Part shown: positions 1 through 8,448 of the stretch, one piece after another
How positions within the stretch are numbered: position 1 is the first letter of the stretch
How the letters are laid out: each line of letters begins with the position of its first letter
From: Bacteroidota bacterium
GTDB taxonomy: Bacteria > Bacteroidota > Bacteroidia > Bacteroidales > Prolixibacteraceae
Direction: 5' to 3'
NCBI GenBank assembly: GCA_030698405.1
Contig: JAUYMU010000083.1
Coordinates: 1-64,000 of the forward strand
Length of the DNA stretch: 64,000 bases
Notes under the pieces: model-generated
What the model was told of the DNA's origin: nothing
Database searches by the model: none
The model's input: only the letters and a program-made list of their open reading frames with translations
Made by a program: the position numbers and the translations under genes

Positions 1-11
1 TCTATAAAAAC

Positions 12-135
12 TGTACACTTTATGCCAGATTGTCATCTGTCTTTTTGCGAATCAAAACACAAAAAAAACTGTACACTTTCGTCCAGATTCGTTGTACACT
101 TTGAATCAGATTCGTTGTACACTTTCATCCAGAAT
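12..135. repeat. Short direct repeats, possible insertion-sequence end
   Basis: The ten-base word TGTACACTTT occurs four times in the same direction, starting at 12, 70, 93 and 116. The last three copies have a 23-base period and share a following CCAGATT-like segment. Arrays of this kind at the edge of a locus resemble the multiple terminal repeats of IS21-family elements. No transposase is visible in the window, and the copies point away from the left edge, so the element assignment is only a suggestion. The spacing and lack of unique spacers argue against CRISPR. Confidence 0.45.
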
Positions 136-240
136 ATTCAAATGGATTTAAAGAATCGAATTACTGAAAAATAATTCTGCTTCAGGTGCCTCGTTCACAT
201 GAAAGTAGCAGCGTGTTCAAGCCAATGTCATTATAAAGCA

Positions 241-283
241 AAAATCCCCATTTCAAGTTAAGCTAACCTAGAATGGGGATTTT
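241..283. terminator. Bidirectional hairpin terminator downstream of the helicase
   Basis: A perfect 12-base stem (AAAATCCCCATT pairing with AATGGGGATTTT) encloses a 19-base loop, with A-rich sequence on the left and T-rich on the right. It can therefore work in either direction. It lies about 105 bases past the stop codon of the minus-strand helicase gene and would separate it from whatever lies left of the window. Confidence 0.7.
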
Positions 284-387
284 AAATTATGGATCAGTTC
301 AAAGTTCCCAATGAATTTAAGTTTAGTGAAAATGGATAATTAATCACTGCACAAACTTTAAACCTTGAACCTTGAACTTTAAACTTC

Positions 388-2199
388 TTAGTTTCTTCTC
401 CGTCTTGGACGATCGCCTCTGTCGCCACCTCTGTCGCCCCGATCGCTGAATGCAGGTTCTCTGCGGCCTTCGCGACGTCCTCCGGCATAACCGCCACCGC
501 CATTGTATCCGCCGCCACCTTCTCTGCGGAATGATCCGCTCTCGCGTGGTTGCATGTCGGCAGTCGATTCAACCTTGCCGATGTTGATGACATGGCCTTC
601 AATTACTTCGTTGTTCATTGCATTTACAAGGTCTTTTTCGAAGCTGCTGTCAATTTCAAAAAAGGAGAATTTGCGCTGAATATCAATTTTGCCGATTTCA
701 ACATTCCTGCGACTTGAATATTGGTTGATCAGCCCGATCAATCCTGATGCGTTCAGATTTTGCTTTTTTCCGGCGTTGATAAACAGTTTGGTGAAATTCA
801 TACGATCGCCACCTCTATCTCCACCACGATCGCTTCCGCGGTCGCTGCGCTGGAACGAATCGCGCAGGCCTTCAGCTCTCACATTCAGGTCGCGTGAATT
901 TTTGTAATAATCAAGCAATTGGTTGAATTCGAGCGATACGAAATGTTTAACGATGTCGTCATGGCTCATCCCTTCAAATTTTTCAAGAATCTGCGGAAGA
1001 TATTTTCCTATTTGAGTTTCGTTGATTTCAACTTTTTGTACACGGTCAATCAGGTGAAACAATTGTTTTTCACAGATTTCGTCTCCGCCCGGAACCATTT
1101 TCCGTTCGAATTTCTTCCGTGCAATTTTTTCGATTTGTTTCAAACGGCCTGTTTCTTTCAGGTTAATAATTGAAACAGAAATACCGCTTTTCCCAGCTCT
1201 TCCGGTACGTCCGCTGCGGTGAATATACACCTCATGATCGTCGGGCAAAGAGTAATTGATTACGTGGGTCAGTTCAGTTACATCCAGTCCGCGGGCCGCC
1301 ACATCGGTAGCAACCAGCATTTGCAATTGTTTTCCACGGAAACGGGCCATTACCTGATCGCGCTGTGCCTGCGAAAGATCGCCATGCAAAGCGTCGGCAT
1401 TGTAACCGTCGGCCATAAATTGCTCGGCCACATCGCGTGTTTCCATTCGGGTACGGCAGAAAACAATCGCATAACAGTCCGGATAATTATCAGCAATACG
1501 TTTTAATGTTTCGTATTTATCTTTGGCCTGAACCATGTAATAATGGTGCTCAACGTTTTCGGCGCCTGCATTTCTTTTTCCTACTGAAATTTCAATTGCA
1601 TCTTTAAGATAATTGGATTTCATGGAGGCAATTTCGGTTGGCATGGTAGCCGAGAACAGCAGTGTCTGTTTTTCTTTTGGAGTGGTTGACAAAATAGCGT
1701 CCAGTTCTTCTTTGAAACCCATTGTCAGCATTTCGTCGGCTTCGTCCAGAATCAACCAGCGAATTGCAGAGATGTTCAGCATTTTGCGGCGGATCAAATC
1801 ATGCACACGTCCGGGAGTACCAACTACAACTTGTCCACCGGCTCTCAGTTCTCTGATTTGTTTGGTAATGTCGGCGCCACCATACACCGGAATGGTTTTG
1901 AACCCCGGAATGTATTTCGAGTATTTATCCATGTCGCGGGTGATCTGCAGACACAGCTCACGGGTTGGACACAAAATCAACGTTTGAACCTCTTTGATTT
2001 GCATTGAGGTATTGTTGATAACCGGGAGTCCGAATGCGGCGGTTTTGCCGGTTCCGGTTTGGGCCAAAGCCACTAAATCGTTGGTTGATGAAATCAGGTG
2101 CGAGATAGTTTGCTCCTGAATAGGCGTAGGATTTTCGAATCCCATTTCAGCGATCGCCTTTAAGATTTCCGGCTTTAGTCCGGTTTCTTCAAATGTCAT
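388..2199 (-). CDS. deaD: DEAD-box ATP-dependent RNA helicase
   Basis: This is an ATP-dependent RNA helicase for unwinding structured RNA, probably in ribosome assembly, RNA decay or cold growth as for the CsdA/DeaD group. Visible motifs: Walker A AQTGTGKT (about residues 46-53), DEAD (152-155), SAT (183-185) and motif VI HRSGRTGRAG (about 327-336). An RG/DR-rich linker near 451-466 leads to a DbpA-type RNA-binding domain (about 467-547) and a second Gly/Arg-rich tail ending in a run of arginines. I start at 2199 rather than an in-frame ATG 30 bases upstream because AAAGGA lies just before it and the conserved Q-motif region begins there. The roughly 120-base leader behind a TACCTTTG box is long, as is common for cold-regulated helicases; regulation through it is inference. 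Confidence 0.93.
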   Translation of the reverse strand: MTFEETGLKPEILKAIAEMGFENPTPIQEQTISHLISSTNDLVALAQTGTGKTAAFGLPVINNTSMQIKEVQTLILCPTRELCLQITRDMDKYSKYIPGFKTIPVYGGADITKQIRELRAGGQVVVGTPGRVHDLIRRKMLNISAIRWLILDEADEMLTMGFKEELDAILSTTPKEKQTLLFSATMPTEIASMKSNYLKDAIEISVGKRNAGAENVEHHYYMVQAKDKYETLKRIADNYPDCYAIVFCRTRMETRDVAEQFMADGYNADALHGDLSQAQRDQVMARFRGKQLQMLVATDVAARGLDVTELTHVINYSLPDDHEVYIHRSGRTGRAGKSGISVSIINLKETGRLKQIEKIARKKFERKMVPGGDEICEKQLFHLIDRVQKVEINETQIGKYLPQILEKFEGMSHDDIVKHFVSLEFNQLLDYYKNSRDLNVRAEGLRDSFQRSDRGSDRGGDRGGDRMNFTKLFINAGKKQNLNASGLIGLINQYSSRRNVEIGKIDIQRKFSFFEIDSSFEKDLVNAMNNEVIEGHVINIGKVESTADMQPRESGSFRREGGGGYNGGGGYAGGRREGRREPAFSDRGDRGGDRGDRPRRRRN

Positions 2200-2320
2200 A
2201 TTAATTCCTTTTAAATTGTGAATCAGCAAAACGCTGACCCTGTTAATGGAAGGAGACAGTTAGATGCTCCTGCCCTAAACCAGGCAAAAAGGAAATTAAC
2301 CGACCCCTAAAATCTGGGCG

Positions 2321-2328
2321 CAAAGGTA
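2321..2328 (-). promoter_or_regulatory. Bacteroidota -7 box for the helicase gene
   Basis: Read on the minus strand this is TACCTTTG, an exact match to the Bacteroidota -7 consensus TAnnTTTG. No convincing TTTG box is seen 19-21 bases upstream, so the assignment rests on the -7 element and its position. The predicted leader is about 115 bases. Confidence 0.5.
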
Positions 2329-2470
2329 ATTTAATTTTCTAAACGGAAGTAGTTTGGTTTTTAAACTCCTGAATATTAGCCCGACTTAACACAAAGACAA
2401 CATTGAATTGAGCCAAAAAGGGGAATTAGCGCATTAGAATGAAGGGTTCAGTCGCAGTACTGAATGGGTG

Positions 2471-2528
2471 CGGAAGTTTTCAACTTCCGGAACTTCCTAA
2501 TATACTGCGATTAAAAATCACAGCACCC
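2471..2528. repeat. Two stacked palindromic intergenic repeats
   Basis: The first palindrome is CGGAAGTT, a three-base loop, then AACTTCCG (2471-2489). The second is CTGCGATT, AAA, AATCACAG with one mismatch (2505-2523), flanked by TATA on the left and CACCC on the right. The second has a close inverted copy at 45120-45150, which shows that it belongs to a dispersed family. Confidence 0.7.
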
Positions 2529-2620
2529 GATTGGTTCAGGTTAATTCTGTGTGATGACCTTGAAACTGGAATCTGCAAGAAACAATGAACATGTAAATTC
2601 AAGTGTATCCGTTTTACGTT

Positions 2621-2628
2621 TATCTTTG
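2621..2628 (+). promoter_or_regulatory. Bacteroidota -7 box for the lipoprotein gene
   Basis: TATCTTTG matches TAnnTTTG exactly and is followed by GACACC. Transcription would begin around 2634. That leaves almost no leader before the ATG at 2637 and favours the in-frame ATG at 2655 as the working start. Confidence 0.5.
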
Positions 2629-2636
2629 ACACCCAA

Positions 2637-4541
2637 ATGAAACCAAAAAATAATATGTCAGGAATCACCTTTCGTTCATTGCTGAAAATATTCTCAATAG
2701 CTGCGATTTTTATCGGGATATTCTCCTGTGGCAATCGTACTGCCGGAGATAAAAGTAAATCCGGCTCTGACTCCTCGGTCGTGTCTGTCGAAGAGCCGGA
2801 AGATTTGAGTGATTTACAGGTTGTAAATGCTATTTTGGTTTCGCCGGAAAATCCCCGTCCCGGACAGGTATTCCGTGTGATGGCAACAGGCGGTAAAAGT
2901 ATCCGGAAAGCAAAAATTACAGTGAACAGTCCTTCCGGAGAAATTGAAACAGCGAAAAGCAGAAGCGGAGCAGGATTGCCTTTTTGGCGGATCGATGAAT
3001 TTGTAGCCGGAACAGAAGGCAATTATAAGGTTACCTTTGAAACCAAAACAACGACCGAAAGTCTTGAATTTACCGTAGCCTTGAAGCCAACGATTTCGAC
3101 ATCACAGTCAGTTTGGAAAACAAAACAGGGCTGGGACAGCAAAGGCGATGCATTGTACTCGGCATGGGTGAATGCTTTGTTTCAGGGAGCCGATGAACGC
3201 TCGTCGTGGGGCGCGCTGAACGAAATTACCCAGAATCAGGATCTGAATTTTCTATACAACCACCTCTCTCTGGGCGAAGATGATGCTTCAGGCAAAATAA
3301 AAGTGCTCATGGAACCCGATTGTGCCGACAACCCATATTTTCTGCGGGCTTATTTTGCATGGAAGCTTGGACTTCCGTTCGGGTATCACCTGAGCGATCG
3401 GGGAGGTTTGGGACGTTCGCCAAAAACCGGACAGTGGATCACGAATGAGGTGATACTGTCGAAAAATAATGCGACACAGAAATTCAATACTTTCATGCGA
3501 ATGGTTGCGAATGGAGTTCACTCAGGAACAGCCCGAACCGCCCTTGACAATGAAAGCTCCGATTATTATCCGGTTCCGCTCACTCCGGAAACATTGCGCC
3601 CCGGAGTTATGTTTGCCGATCCTTATGGTCATACCCTGATACTCGTGCGGCAGCAACGCCAGTCAAGCGACAGCCCGGGGGTGCTTCTTTCGGTCGATGC
3701 ACAGCCTGATGGTACTGTCGGGATCAAGCGTTTCTGGAAAGGTAATTTTCTGTTTAATACGAATGAAAAAGAAGTGATCGGAGAGCCTGGGTTCAAGGCA
3801 TTCAGGCCAATTGTTTTGAACGAAGGGAAACTTCGTCTGTTGAAAAAGGATGAAATAATTTCAATGCCGGGATTAATTCCTTTTTCGCTTCAGCAAAAAG
3901 GAATGGAAAGTGATATTTTTTATCACACAATGGAGCAGATCATTAACCCAGAACCGCTTGATCCTGAAATGGCCATGGATGATCTGATAAAGGCACTTCA
4001 CGAGCAGCTTGTGGTACGGGTTACTTCAGTTGCAAATGGTGAAGCATATATGAAAGCCCATCCGGGCACGGTAATTCCAATGCCAGGCCGGCATGCAGGG
4101 GTATTTCAGACTGGTGGTATTTGGGAAGATTTTTCGACCCCAAATCGTGATCTGCGCCTTCTGATTGCGATGGATGCCGTACTCGATTTTCCGAATAAGA
4201 TCATACGCTCGCCGGACGATTTTAAATTACCCATGCTCCAATCTCCGGAACATGTTAAAAAAAATCTGGAAGAACTGCTGGAAAAGAAGTTGTCGGAACT
4301 TTCGATCACTTATACCCGTTCCAACGGCACCGAACAAATCCTGACAATCAGAGAGATTCTGAAACGGAGGGATGCGTTTGAAATGGCATACAACCCGAAC
4401 GATGGTGCCGAAATTCGCTGGGGAGCGCCCGAAAACAGTGAAGAGCGCGCTACTTGTAAACGTCGTGTGCCAGCAAGTCAATTGGAAAAAATGAAGTCGG
4501 TTCGCGTTTGGTTTCAAAAAAGGTTGCATCCGCCGACGTAG
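2637..4541 (+). CDS. Lipoprotein with a possible transglutaminase/NlpC-P60-like Cys-His-Asp site
   Basis: I do not recognise a named family. The N-terminus is a lipoprotein signal with the lipobox IFSC (Cys31), so the protein should be anchored in an envelope membrane. A beta-rich segment (about 60-150) precedes a region where PDCADNPYFLRAYF places Cys229 at the head of a helix, YGHTLILV places His332 before a strand, and SVDAQPDG gives Asp354. This order and spacing resemble papain-fold cysteine hydrolases, but no activity is established. The C-terminal third (about 430-634) is helical and charged and shows no domain I can name. The ATG at 2655 (residue 7) is an alternative start that still gives a good signal peptide. 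The gene stands alone, 109 bases before the iron-sulfur gene. Confidence 0.72.
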   Translation: MKPKNNMSGITFRSLLKIFSIAAIFIGIFSCGNRTAGDKSKSGSDSSVVSVEEPEDLSDLQVVNAILVSPENPRPGQVFRVMATGGKSIRKAKITVNSPSGEIETAKSRSGAGLPFWRIDEFVAGTEGNYKVTFETKTTTESLEFTVALKPTISTSQSVWKTKQGWDSKGDALYSAWVNALFQGADERSSWGALNEITQNQDLNFLYNHLSLGEDDASGKIKVLMEPDCADNPYFLRAYFAWKLGLPFGYHLSDRGGLGRSPKTGQWITNEVILSKNNATQKFNTFMRMVANGVHSGTARTALDNESSDYYPVPLTPETLRPGVMFADPYGHTLILVRQQRQSSDSPGVLLSVDAQPDGTVGIKRFWKGNFLFNTNEKEVIGEPGFKAFRPIVLNEGKLRLLKKDEIISMPGLIPFSLQQKGMESDIFYHTMEQIINPEPLDPEMAMDDLIKALHEQLVVRVTSVANGEAYMKAHPGTVIPMPGRHAGVFQTGGIWEDFSTPNRDLRLLIAMDAVLDFPNKIIRSPDDFKLPMLQSPEHVKKNLEELLEKKLSELSITYTRSNGTEQILTIREILKRRDAFEMAYNPNDGAEIRWGAPENSEERATCKRRVPASQLEKMKSVRVWFQKRLHPPT

Positions 4542-4650
4542 TCGATTTATCTAATGTTTGTTAACAGACTCATATTAACCAACAATCTGCTTTTCAGTCG
4601 GAACTATTTTTGGTTTATTTAAACTGAATTCCAAAATCGGCTTAATTCCT

Positions 4651-5427
4651 ATGAGTAAATCGTGTATTCTATTCTGCAATTGTGGTGCAGGTGTAATTTC
4701 TTCGGAAAAGTCTGACCAAATCAAATTGATTCTGAAATCACTTGATTCTGATTTGTTTCAGTTGGATGATTTCTGTGGAATTGTGGTGAACCGGAAGGAT
4801 TTTATCCGGGCAATCGATCAGAAATACGACCGGAAAATAATGGTTGCCTGTTATCCCCGTGCTATCAAAAATCTACTCGCGCAAAACGATCTGGAACTTT
4901 CAGGATTGGAAGTCCTGAATTTCAGGGAACTTTCTGCTCTGGAAATTGAATCGAAACTCAGGAATGATTTTTTGTTTACTGAAGGAAAAGCTACTGAAAC
5001 TTTAATCGAAAGTGGGTTAGATGTTCCGGCATGGTATCCGGTAATTGATCAGCCACTTTGCATCGATTGCGGAAAGTGTTTTAAATTCTGTCTGTTCGGC
5101 GTTTACACGTTTGGCAACAAACAATTGAAAGTTGTGAATCCGCTGGCCTGCAAGAACAATTGCCCGGCTTGCGGGCGAAACTGCCCAACATCGGCCATCA
5201 TTTTTCCACGGTTGAAAGAAACCGGTGTTTTGGCAGGTGCCGAACCGGGAGCTGAACATCGGGTCAAAGAATTCGCGATGGATAGCAGTTTAATTTCCAC
5301 CCTAAACCAACGCTCTGCATTGCGAAGAAATATTTTCAGAACCGGATTGATGGAGCAGGCTGAAGCCGAACGCGGGAAGGCATTGGAAGAACTGAAAAAT
5401 ACGATTCATCCTGATAAGAAGCTCTGA
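4651..5427 (+). CDS. Two-cluster 4Fe-4S ferredoxin-like protein
   Basis: This 258-residue protein has an N-terminal domain of about 130 residues beginning with a CNCG motif (residues 9-12), reminiscent of HdrA-type N-termini. A dicluster ferredoxin segment follows: CIDCGKCFKFC (137-147) and CKNNCPACGRNC (167-178), each supplying four cysteines for a 4Fe-4S cluster. It is probably a soluble electron carrier. The gene lies 120 bases upstream of a radical SAM gene on the same strand, so supplying electrons to that enzyme or to the DUF116 domain two genes on is plausible inference. The C-terminal 60 residues are helical and charged. No transmembrane segment is seen. Confidence 0.85.
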   Translation: MSKSCILFCNCGAGVISSEKSDQIKLILKSLDSDLFQLDDFCGIVVNRKDFIRAIDQKYDRKIMVACYPRAIKNLLAQNDLELSGLEVLNFRELSALEIESKLRNDFLFTEGKATETLIESGLDVPAWYPVIDQPLCIDCGKCFKFCLFGVYTFGNKQLKVVNPLACKNNCPACGRNCPTSAIIFPRLKETGVLAGAEPGAEHRVKEFAMDSSLISTLNQRSALRRNIFRTGLMEQAEAERGKALEELKNTIHPDKKL

Positions 5428-5446
5428 AAGAGCTTAATTTGAATAA

Positions 5447-5535
5447 CCGCGGGCGAAACCCGCGGCTGACGAACGTTTGAACAACAGAACCCTGCAAGGG
5501 TTCAATATAAAAAGCAGACGCAATAAATTGCGTCT
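5447..5535. repeat. Three consecutive short palindromes
   Basis: Three unrelated hairpins stand in a row between the ferredoxin and radical SAM genes. They are CCGCGGG/CCCGCGG (5447-5465), GAACCCT/AGGGTTC (5487-5503) and AGACGCAAT/ATTGCGTCT with a two-base loop (5516-5535). None has a T-run, so they are better seen as REP-like dispersed repeats than as terminators. Confidence 0.75.
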
Positions 5536-5547
5536 CTACGAAAAAAA

Positions 5548-6729
5548 ATGGGTTTACTAAAAAACATACTGATCCGCACCGACAAACGCTGTCTGTACAA
5601 ATTTGTGGTGAACATGGGAATCAAAGGTTCCATGTCGTTTGCCCGGTTTCAGAAGCGGCAAAAGAAGGGAGAATTTTTTCCCGCCTTCAATTTTATCTCG
5701 GTTACCGATGATTGCAACTTGAATTGCCAGGGTTGCTGGGTGATGGGAAAGGAAAAGAACAGCCGGTTGAAACCGGAACAGGTTGACCGGATTATTGACG
5801 ACACCAAGAAAATGGGTTCGTATTTCTTTGGAATTCTGGGTGGAGAACCGCTTTTGTACAAACCACTTCCGGAGATTTTCAAAAAACATTTGGATTGTTA
5901 TTTTCAGTTGTTTACCAACGGAACGCTGCTTACTCCTGAAGTGGCTGAAACGCTTCGTCAGTGCTCCAATGTAACTCCGCTCATTAGCTTCGAAGGCGAT
6001 GAAGAGGTTGCCGATGTTCGGCGTGGCGGAAAGAATGTGTTTCAATCGGCCAATCAGGGAATTGATAACTGCATTAAAGCCGGACTGGTTACAGGCGTGG
6101 CCATCAGTGTTTGTAAATCGAACCTCGGAATGGCCATGTCGCCCGAATTTATCAATTCACTGATCGACAAGGGAGTCTCCTATTTGTGGTATTACATTTA
6201 CCGTCCGGTTGGACATCAGCCAAATTACCAACTGGCGCTGAGTAAAGATGAAATCAGAGAACTTCGTCAGCACATGGTAGATGCCCGGATGAAATACAGT
6301 ATTGCCATTATTGATACTTATTGGGATGCCGATGGAATTGCCATGTGTCCGGCTGCTGAAGGTTTGAGCCACCATATCAATGCTTCCGGATTTGTGGAAC
6401 CATGCCCGATCATTCAGTTTGCTGCCGATCATGTGGATGAAAAACCGCTGAACCGATTGTATGCCGAATCGACGTTTCTGGGCGATTTCAGGAGTCAGAT
6501 TCAACAAAAAACCAAAGGCTGCGTTGTGATGGAAGATCCGCAGTGGCTGGCTGAATTCGTGAAAAAACACGATGCACAAAATACTTCAGGAAGGAAAGGA
6601 GAATTAGAACAATTAAGAATGGCTCCCGAAACTGTTAGTCATGGTTCGTGCAAAGTGATTCCGGAGAAAAGCCGGATTTACCGCTTTGCCAAGAAACGGG
6701 CATTTTTCGGGCTGGGAGCTTATGGATAG
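5548..6729 (+). CDS. Radical SAM enzyme of unknown substrate
   Basis: The radical SAM cluster motif CNLNCQGC is at residues 56-63 (Cys56, Cys60, Cys63). The SAM-binding GGEP motif is at 98-101, followed by LFTNGTLL and the rest of a partial TIM barrel. The C-terminal part has further cysteines in MCPAAEG, VEPCPI and KGCVV and an NASGFVEPCP segment like those of SPASM-type auxiliary-cluster enzymes, but a full SPASM motif is not clear. It should make a 5'-deoxyadenosyl radical. Its substrate is unknown; its place beside a prenyl diphosphate synthase and a terpene cyclase suggests an isoprenoid, by analogy with HpnH in hopanoid synthesis. The ATG at 5548 gives a typical length for the superfamily. 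Confidence 0.88.
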   Translation: MGLLKNILIRTDKRCLYKFVVNMGIKGSMSFARFQKRQKKGEFFPAFNFISVTDDCNLNCQGCWVMGKEKNSRLKPEQVDRIIDDTKKMGSYFFGILGGEPLLYKPLPEIFKKHLDCYFQLFTNGTLLTPEVAETLRQCSNVTPLISFEGDEEVADVRRGGKNVFQSANQGIDNCIKAGLVTGVAISVCKSNLGMAMSPEFINSLIDKGVSYLWYYIYRPVGHQPNYQLALSKDEIRELRQHMVDARMKYSIAIIDTYWDADGIAMCPAAEGLSHHINASGFVEPCPIIQFAADHVDEKPLNRLYAESTFLGDFRSQIQQKTKGCVVMEDPQWLAEFVKKHDAQNTSGRKGELEQLRMAPETVSHGSCKVIPEKSRIYRFAKKRAFFGLGAYG

Positions 6730-6734
6730 AAGAA

Positions 6735-6875
6735 ATTTACTATTTGACGATTTACCATTTACGATTTTTGGCATTAAATGGTAAATATTGAAATTGTAAA
6801 TCAATCAATTAATTACTATTTCCAATTTTTCGAAGAGTCAATAGTAAATCGTAAATAATTAAATCGTAAATAATT
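6735..6875. repeat. Inverted and tandem AT-rich repeats before the fusion gene
   Basis: TTTACCATTTA (6751-6761) pairs with TAAATGGTAAA (6775-6785). A 15-base unit, AAATCGTAAATAATT, is tandemly duplicated at 6846-6860 and 6861-6875. ATTTACTATTTGAC near 6735 is mirrored imperfectly by GTCAATAGTAAAT near 6838. The second tandem copy runs into the TTG start codon of the next gene. Confidence 0.7.
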
Positions 6876-8448
6876 GAAGGAGGTTAAAGAAAACATACTG
6901 GTTGTTCCTGAGCAGGCCATCACCCGAAACCGGTTGAGGAAAGCGGCGCGCGAACTGGTTGCCGAAAGGGGCATTTTACCTCCGGCGGACTTTTCGCTGA
7001 TTGGACAAATGGCTGATGACGTGATTGCGCTGACTGGTACCGACACCAGTTTCAGGGAGTTTGCTATGGTTGTTTGCGGAAACGAAATCTGGCGACCGAT
7101 CGTTGCTGCCACTCCTTTTAACCGCAGGCTGCTGCTTATACCACAGTGCCTGAAAAACGAAAGCAATTGCAAAGCGGAAATTGACCAATTGGGATTGATT
7201 TGTGCGGGTTGCCAGAGCTGCCAGATTGATTCAATTCTACAAAAAGCCGAGGAACTTGGTTATGCCACGCTGGTTGCCGAAGGTACTACGGTTGCCGTCA
7301 GCCTGGTTCAGGAAGGATCGGTTGATGCCGTGATTGGTGTCAGTTGCATGTCGGTGCTTCAGAAATCATTCGAACCGGTTTCACGTGCGGCTGTTCCGGT
7401 GATCGGCATTCCTTTGCTCTTCGAAGGCTGTGCCGAAACAGATGTGGATAATCGCTGGCTGAACGATGAACTGACCAATTTTCATGAAAATGAAAAGTTT
7501 CGCATTCTGTCTGTTTCAGCCCTGAAAGAAAGTGTCAGGTTGTTCTTTTATGAAGAAATTCTTTCTAAAACTTTTGGTTCTGCCGATGACCAGACTTGCC
7601 AGTTGGCGATTCAGTCGATGCTAACCGGAGGTCAGCGGATTCGACCGCTTTTAACCGCTTTGGCTTATTCTGCCTACTCCGGAAATGTTTCAGATGAATT
7701 GATGGCTTCTCTTTCCGTTGTGGTGGAATGTTTTCACAAAGCTTCGCTCATTCACGATGATGTGGAAGACAATGACGATTTCAGGTACAATACCGAAACC
7801 ATTCACAAGCTGAACGGTACAGCGGTGGCCATTAATACCGGTGATTTTCTTTTGGGTAAAGGGTACGAATTGCTTGGAAAATTACCGCTCGATCCGGCCA
7901 AACTTGCTGCCTGTTATCAGTTGGTTGCCAGTGGACATGTGGCTTTGTCGTTGGGACAGGGTGCTGATTTACTGGCAAGTTCTCACAAAACAATTCTTTC
8001 GCTCGATCAACAGCTCGAAATCTTTGAACGGAAAACCGGCTCGGCGATCCGTGTCGCTTTGCTGCTCGGAGCCGTTGCTGCCAATGCTTCGGAAAACGAT
8101 TTGGAAATCCTTAAAACTTTTTCAGGTTACTTCGGAATGGCTTACCAGATCAAGGATGATTTGGATGAATTTCGTGAGTCGAACGAGCATACCCAGCCAG
8201 CTGATTATCCTTTGCTGCTTTCGTTGTTATCGCAAAATATGGATGATTCTTCGTCCGCAAATCTTCAGTTGTTTTATGCTGAAAATGATCGGCTCCGAAT
8301 TTCTGAACTGATTCGGGAAAATGAAACCGACTGGAAAGCGGAACAACTTCTTCAGGAATATACCAATTTAGCATACCGCGAACTGGATAAACTGGAAAAC
8401 CTGAAAATGAAACTGAGTTTATACACCGTACTTGGAAAGATTTTCTGA
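6874..8448 (+). CDS. DUF116-type Cys-rich domain fused to polyprenyl diphosphate synthase
   Basis: Two domains are joined in 524 residues. Residues 1 to about 205 are Cys-rich (Cys92, 99, 110, 113, 116, 158 and 186), with the CAGCQSC cluster and a Rossmann-like alternation; the pattern matches the DUF116 family, usually seen near radical SAM or iron-sulfur proteins. Residues about 210-524 form a trans-isoprenyl diphosphate synthase: GGQRIRP (252-258), first Asp-rich motif DDVED (295-299), GQGAD, KTG (387-389) and second motif DDLDE (428-432). The synthase half condenses isopentenyl diphosphate with allylic diphosphates; chain length cannot be read with confidence. The start is TTG, because no ATG occurs before residue 46 and the Asp/Cys motifs need this frame. 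AAGGAGGT lies just inside the frame, so the exact start is uncertain. Confidence 0.88.
   Translation: MKEVKENILVVPEQAITRNRLRKAARELVAERGILPPADFSLIGQMADDVIALTGTDTSFREFAMVVCGNEIWRPIVAATPFNRRLLLIPQCLKNESNCKAEIDQLGLICAGCQSCQIDSILQKAEELGYATLVAEGTTVAVSLVQEGSVDAVIGVSCMSVLQKSFEPVSRAAVPVIGIPLLFEGCAETDVDNRWLNDELTNFHENEKFRILSVSALKESVRLFFYEEILSKTFGSADDQTCQLAIQSMLTGGQRIRPLLTALAYSAYSGNVSDELMASLSVVVECFHKASLIHDDVEDNDDFRYNTETIHKLNGTAVAINTGDFLLGKGYELLGKLPLDPAKLAACYQLVASGHVALSLGQGADLLASSHKTILSLDQQLEIFERKTGSAIRVALLLGAVAANASENDLEILKTFSGYFGMAYQIKDDLDEFRESNEHTQPADYPLLLSLLSQNMDDSSSANLQLFYAENDRLRISELIRENETDWKAEQLLQEYTNLAYRELDKLENLKMKLSLYTVLGKIF

Larger units (their letters stand above)
2200..2636. other. Intergenic region between divergent genes
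   Basis: This stretch separates the minus-strand helicase from the plus-strand lipoprotein gene. It holds the helicase leader, one promoter-like -7 box for each direction (listed separately), and two stacked palindromic repeats at 2471-2489 and 2501-2528. I see no credible open reading frame in it. Confidence 0.7.

Noticed and set aside
12-135. CRISPR array
   Set aside because: The repeated part is only about ten to fifteen bases, spacers are not unique, the period is 23 bases and no cas gene is near.
1219-1987. Plus-strand open frames inside the helicase gene
   Set aside because: They lie antisense to a well-conserved coding sequence, have no recognisable domains and follow its codon bias as shadows.
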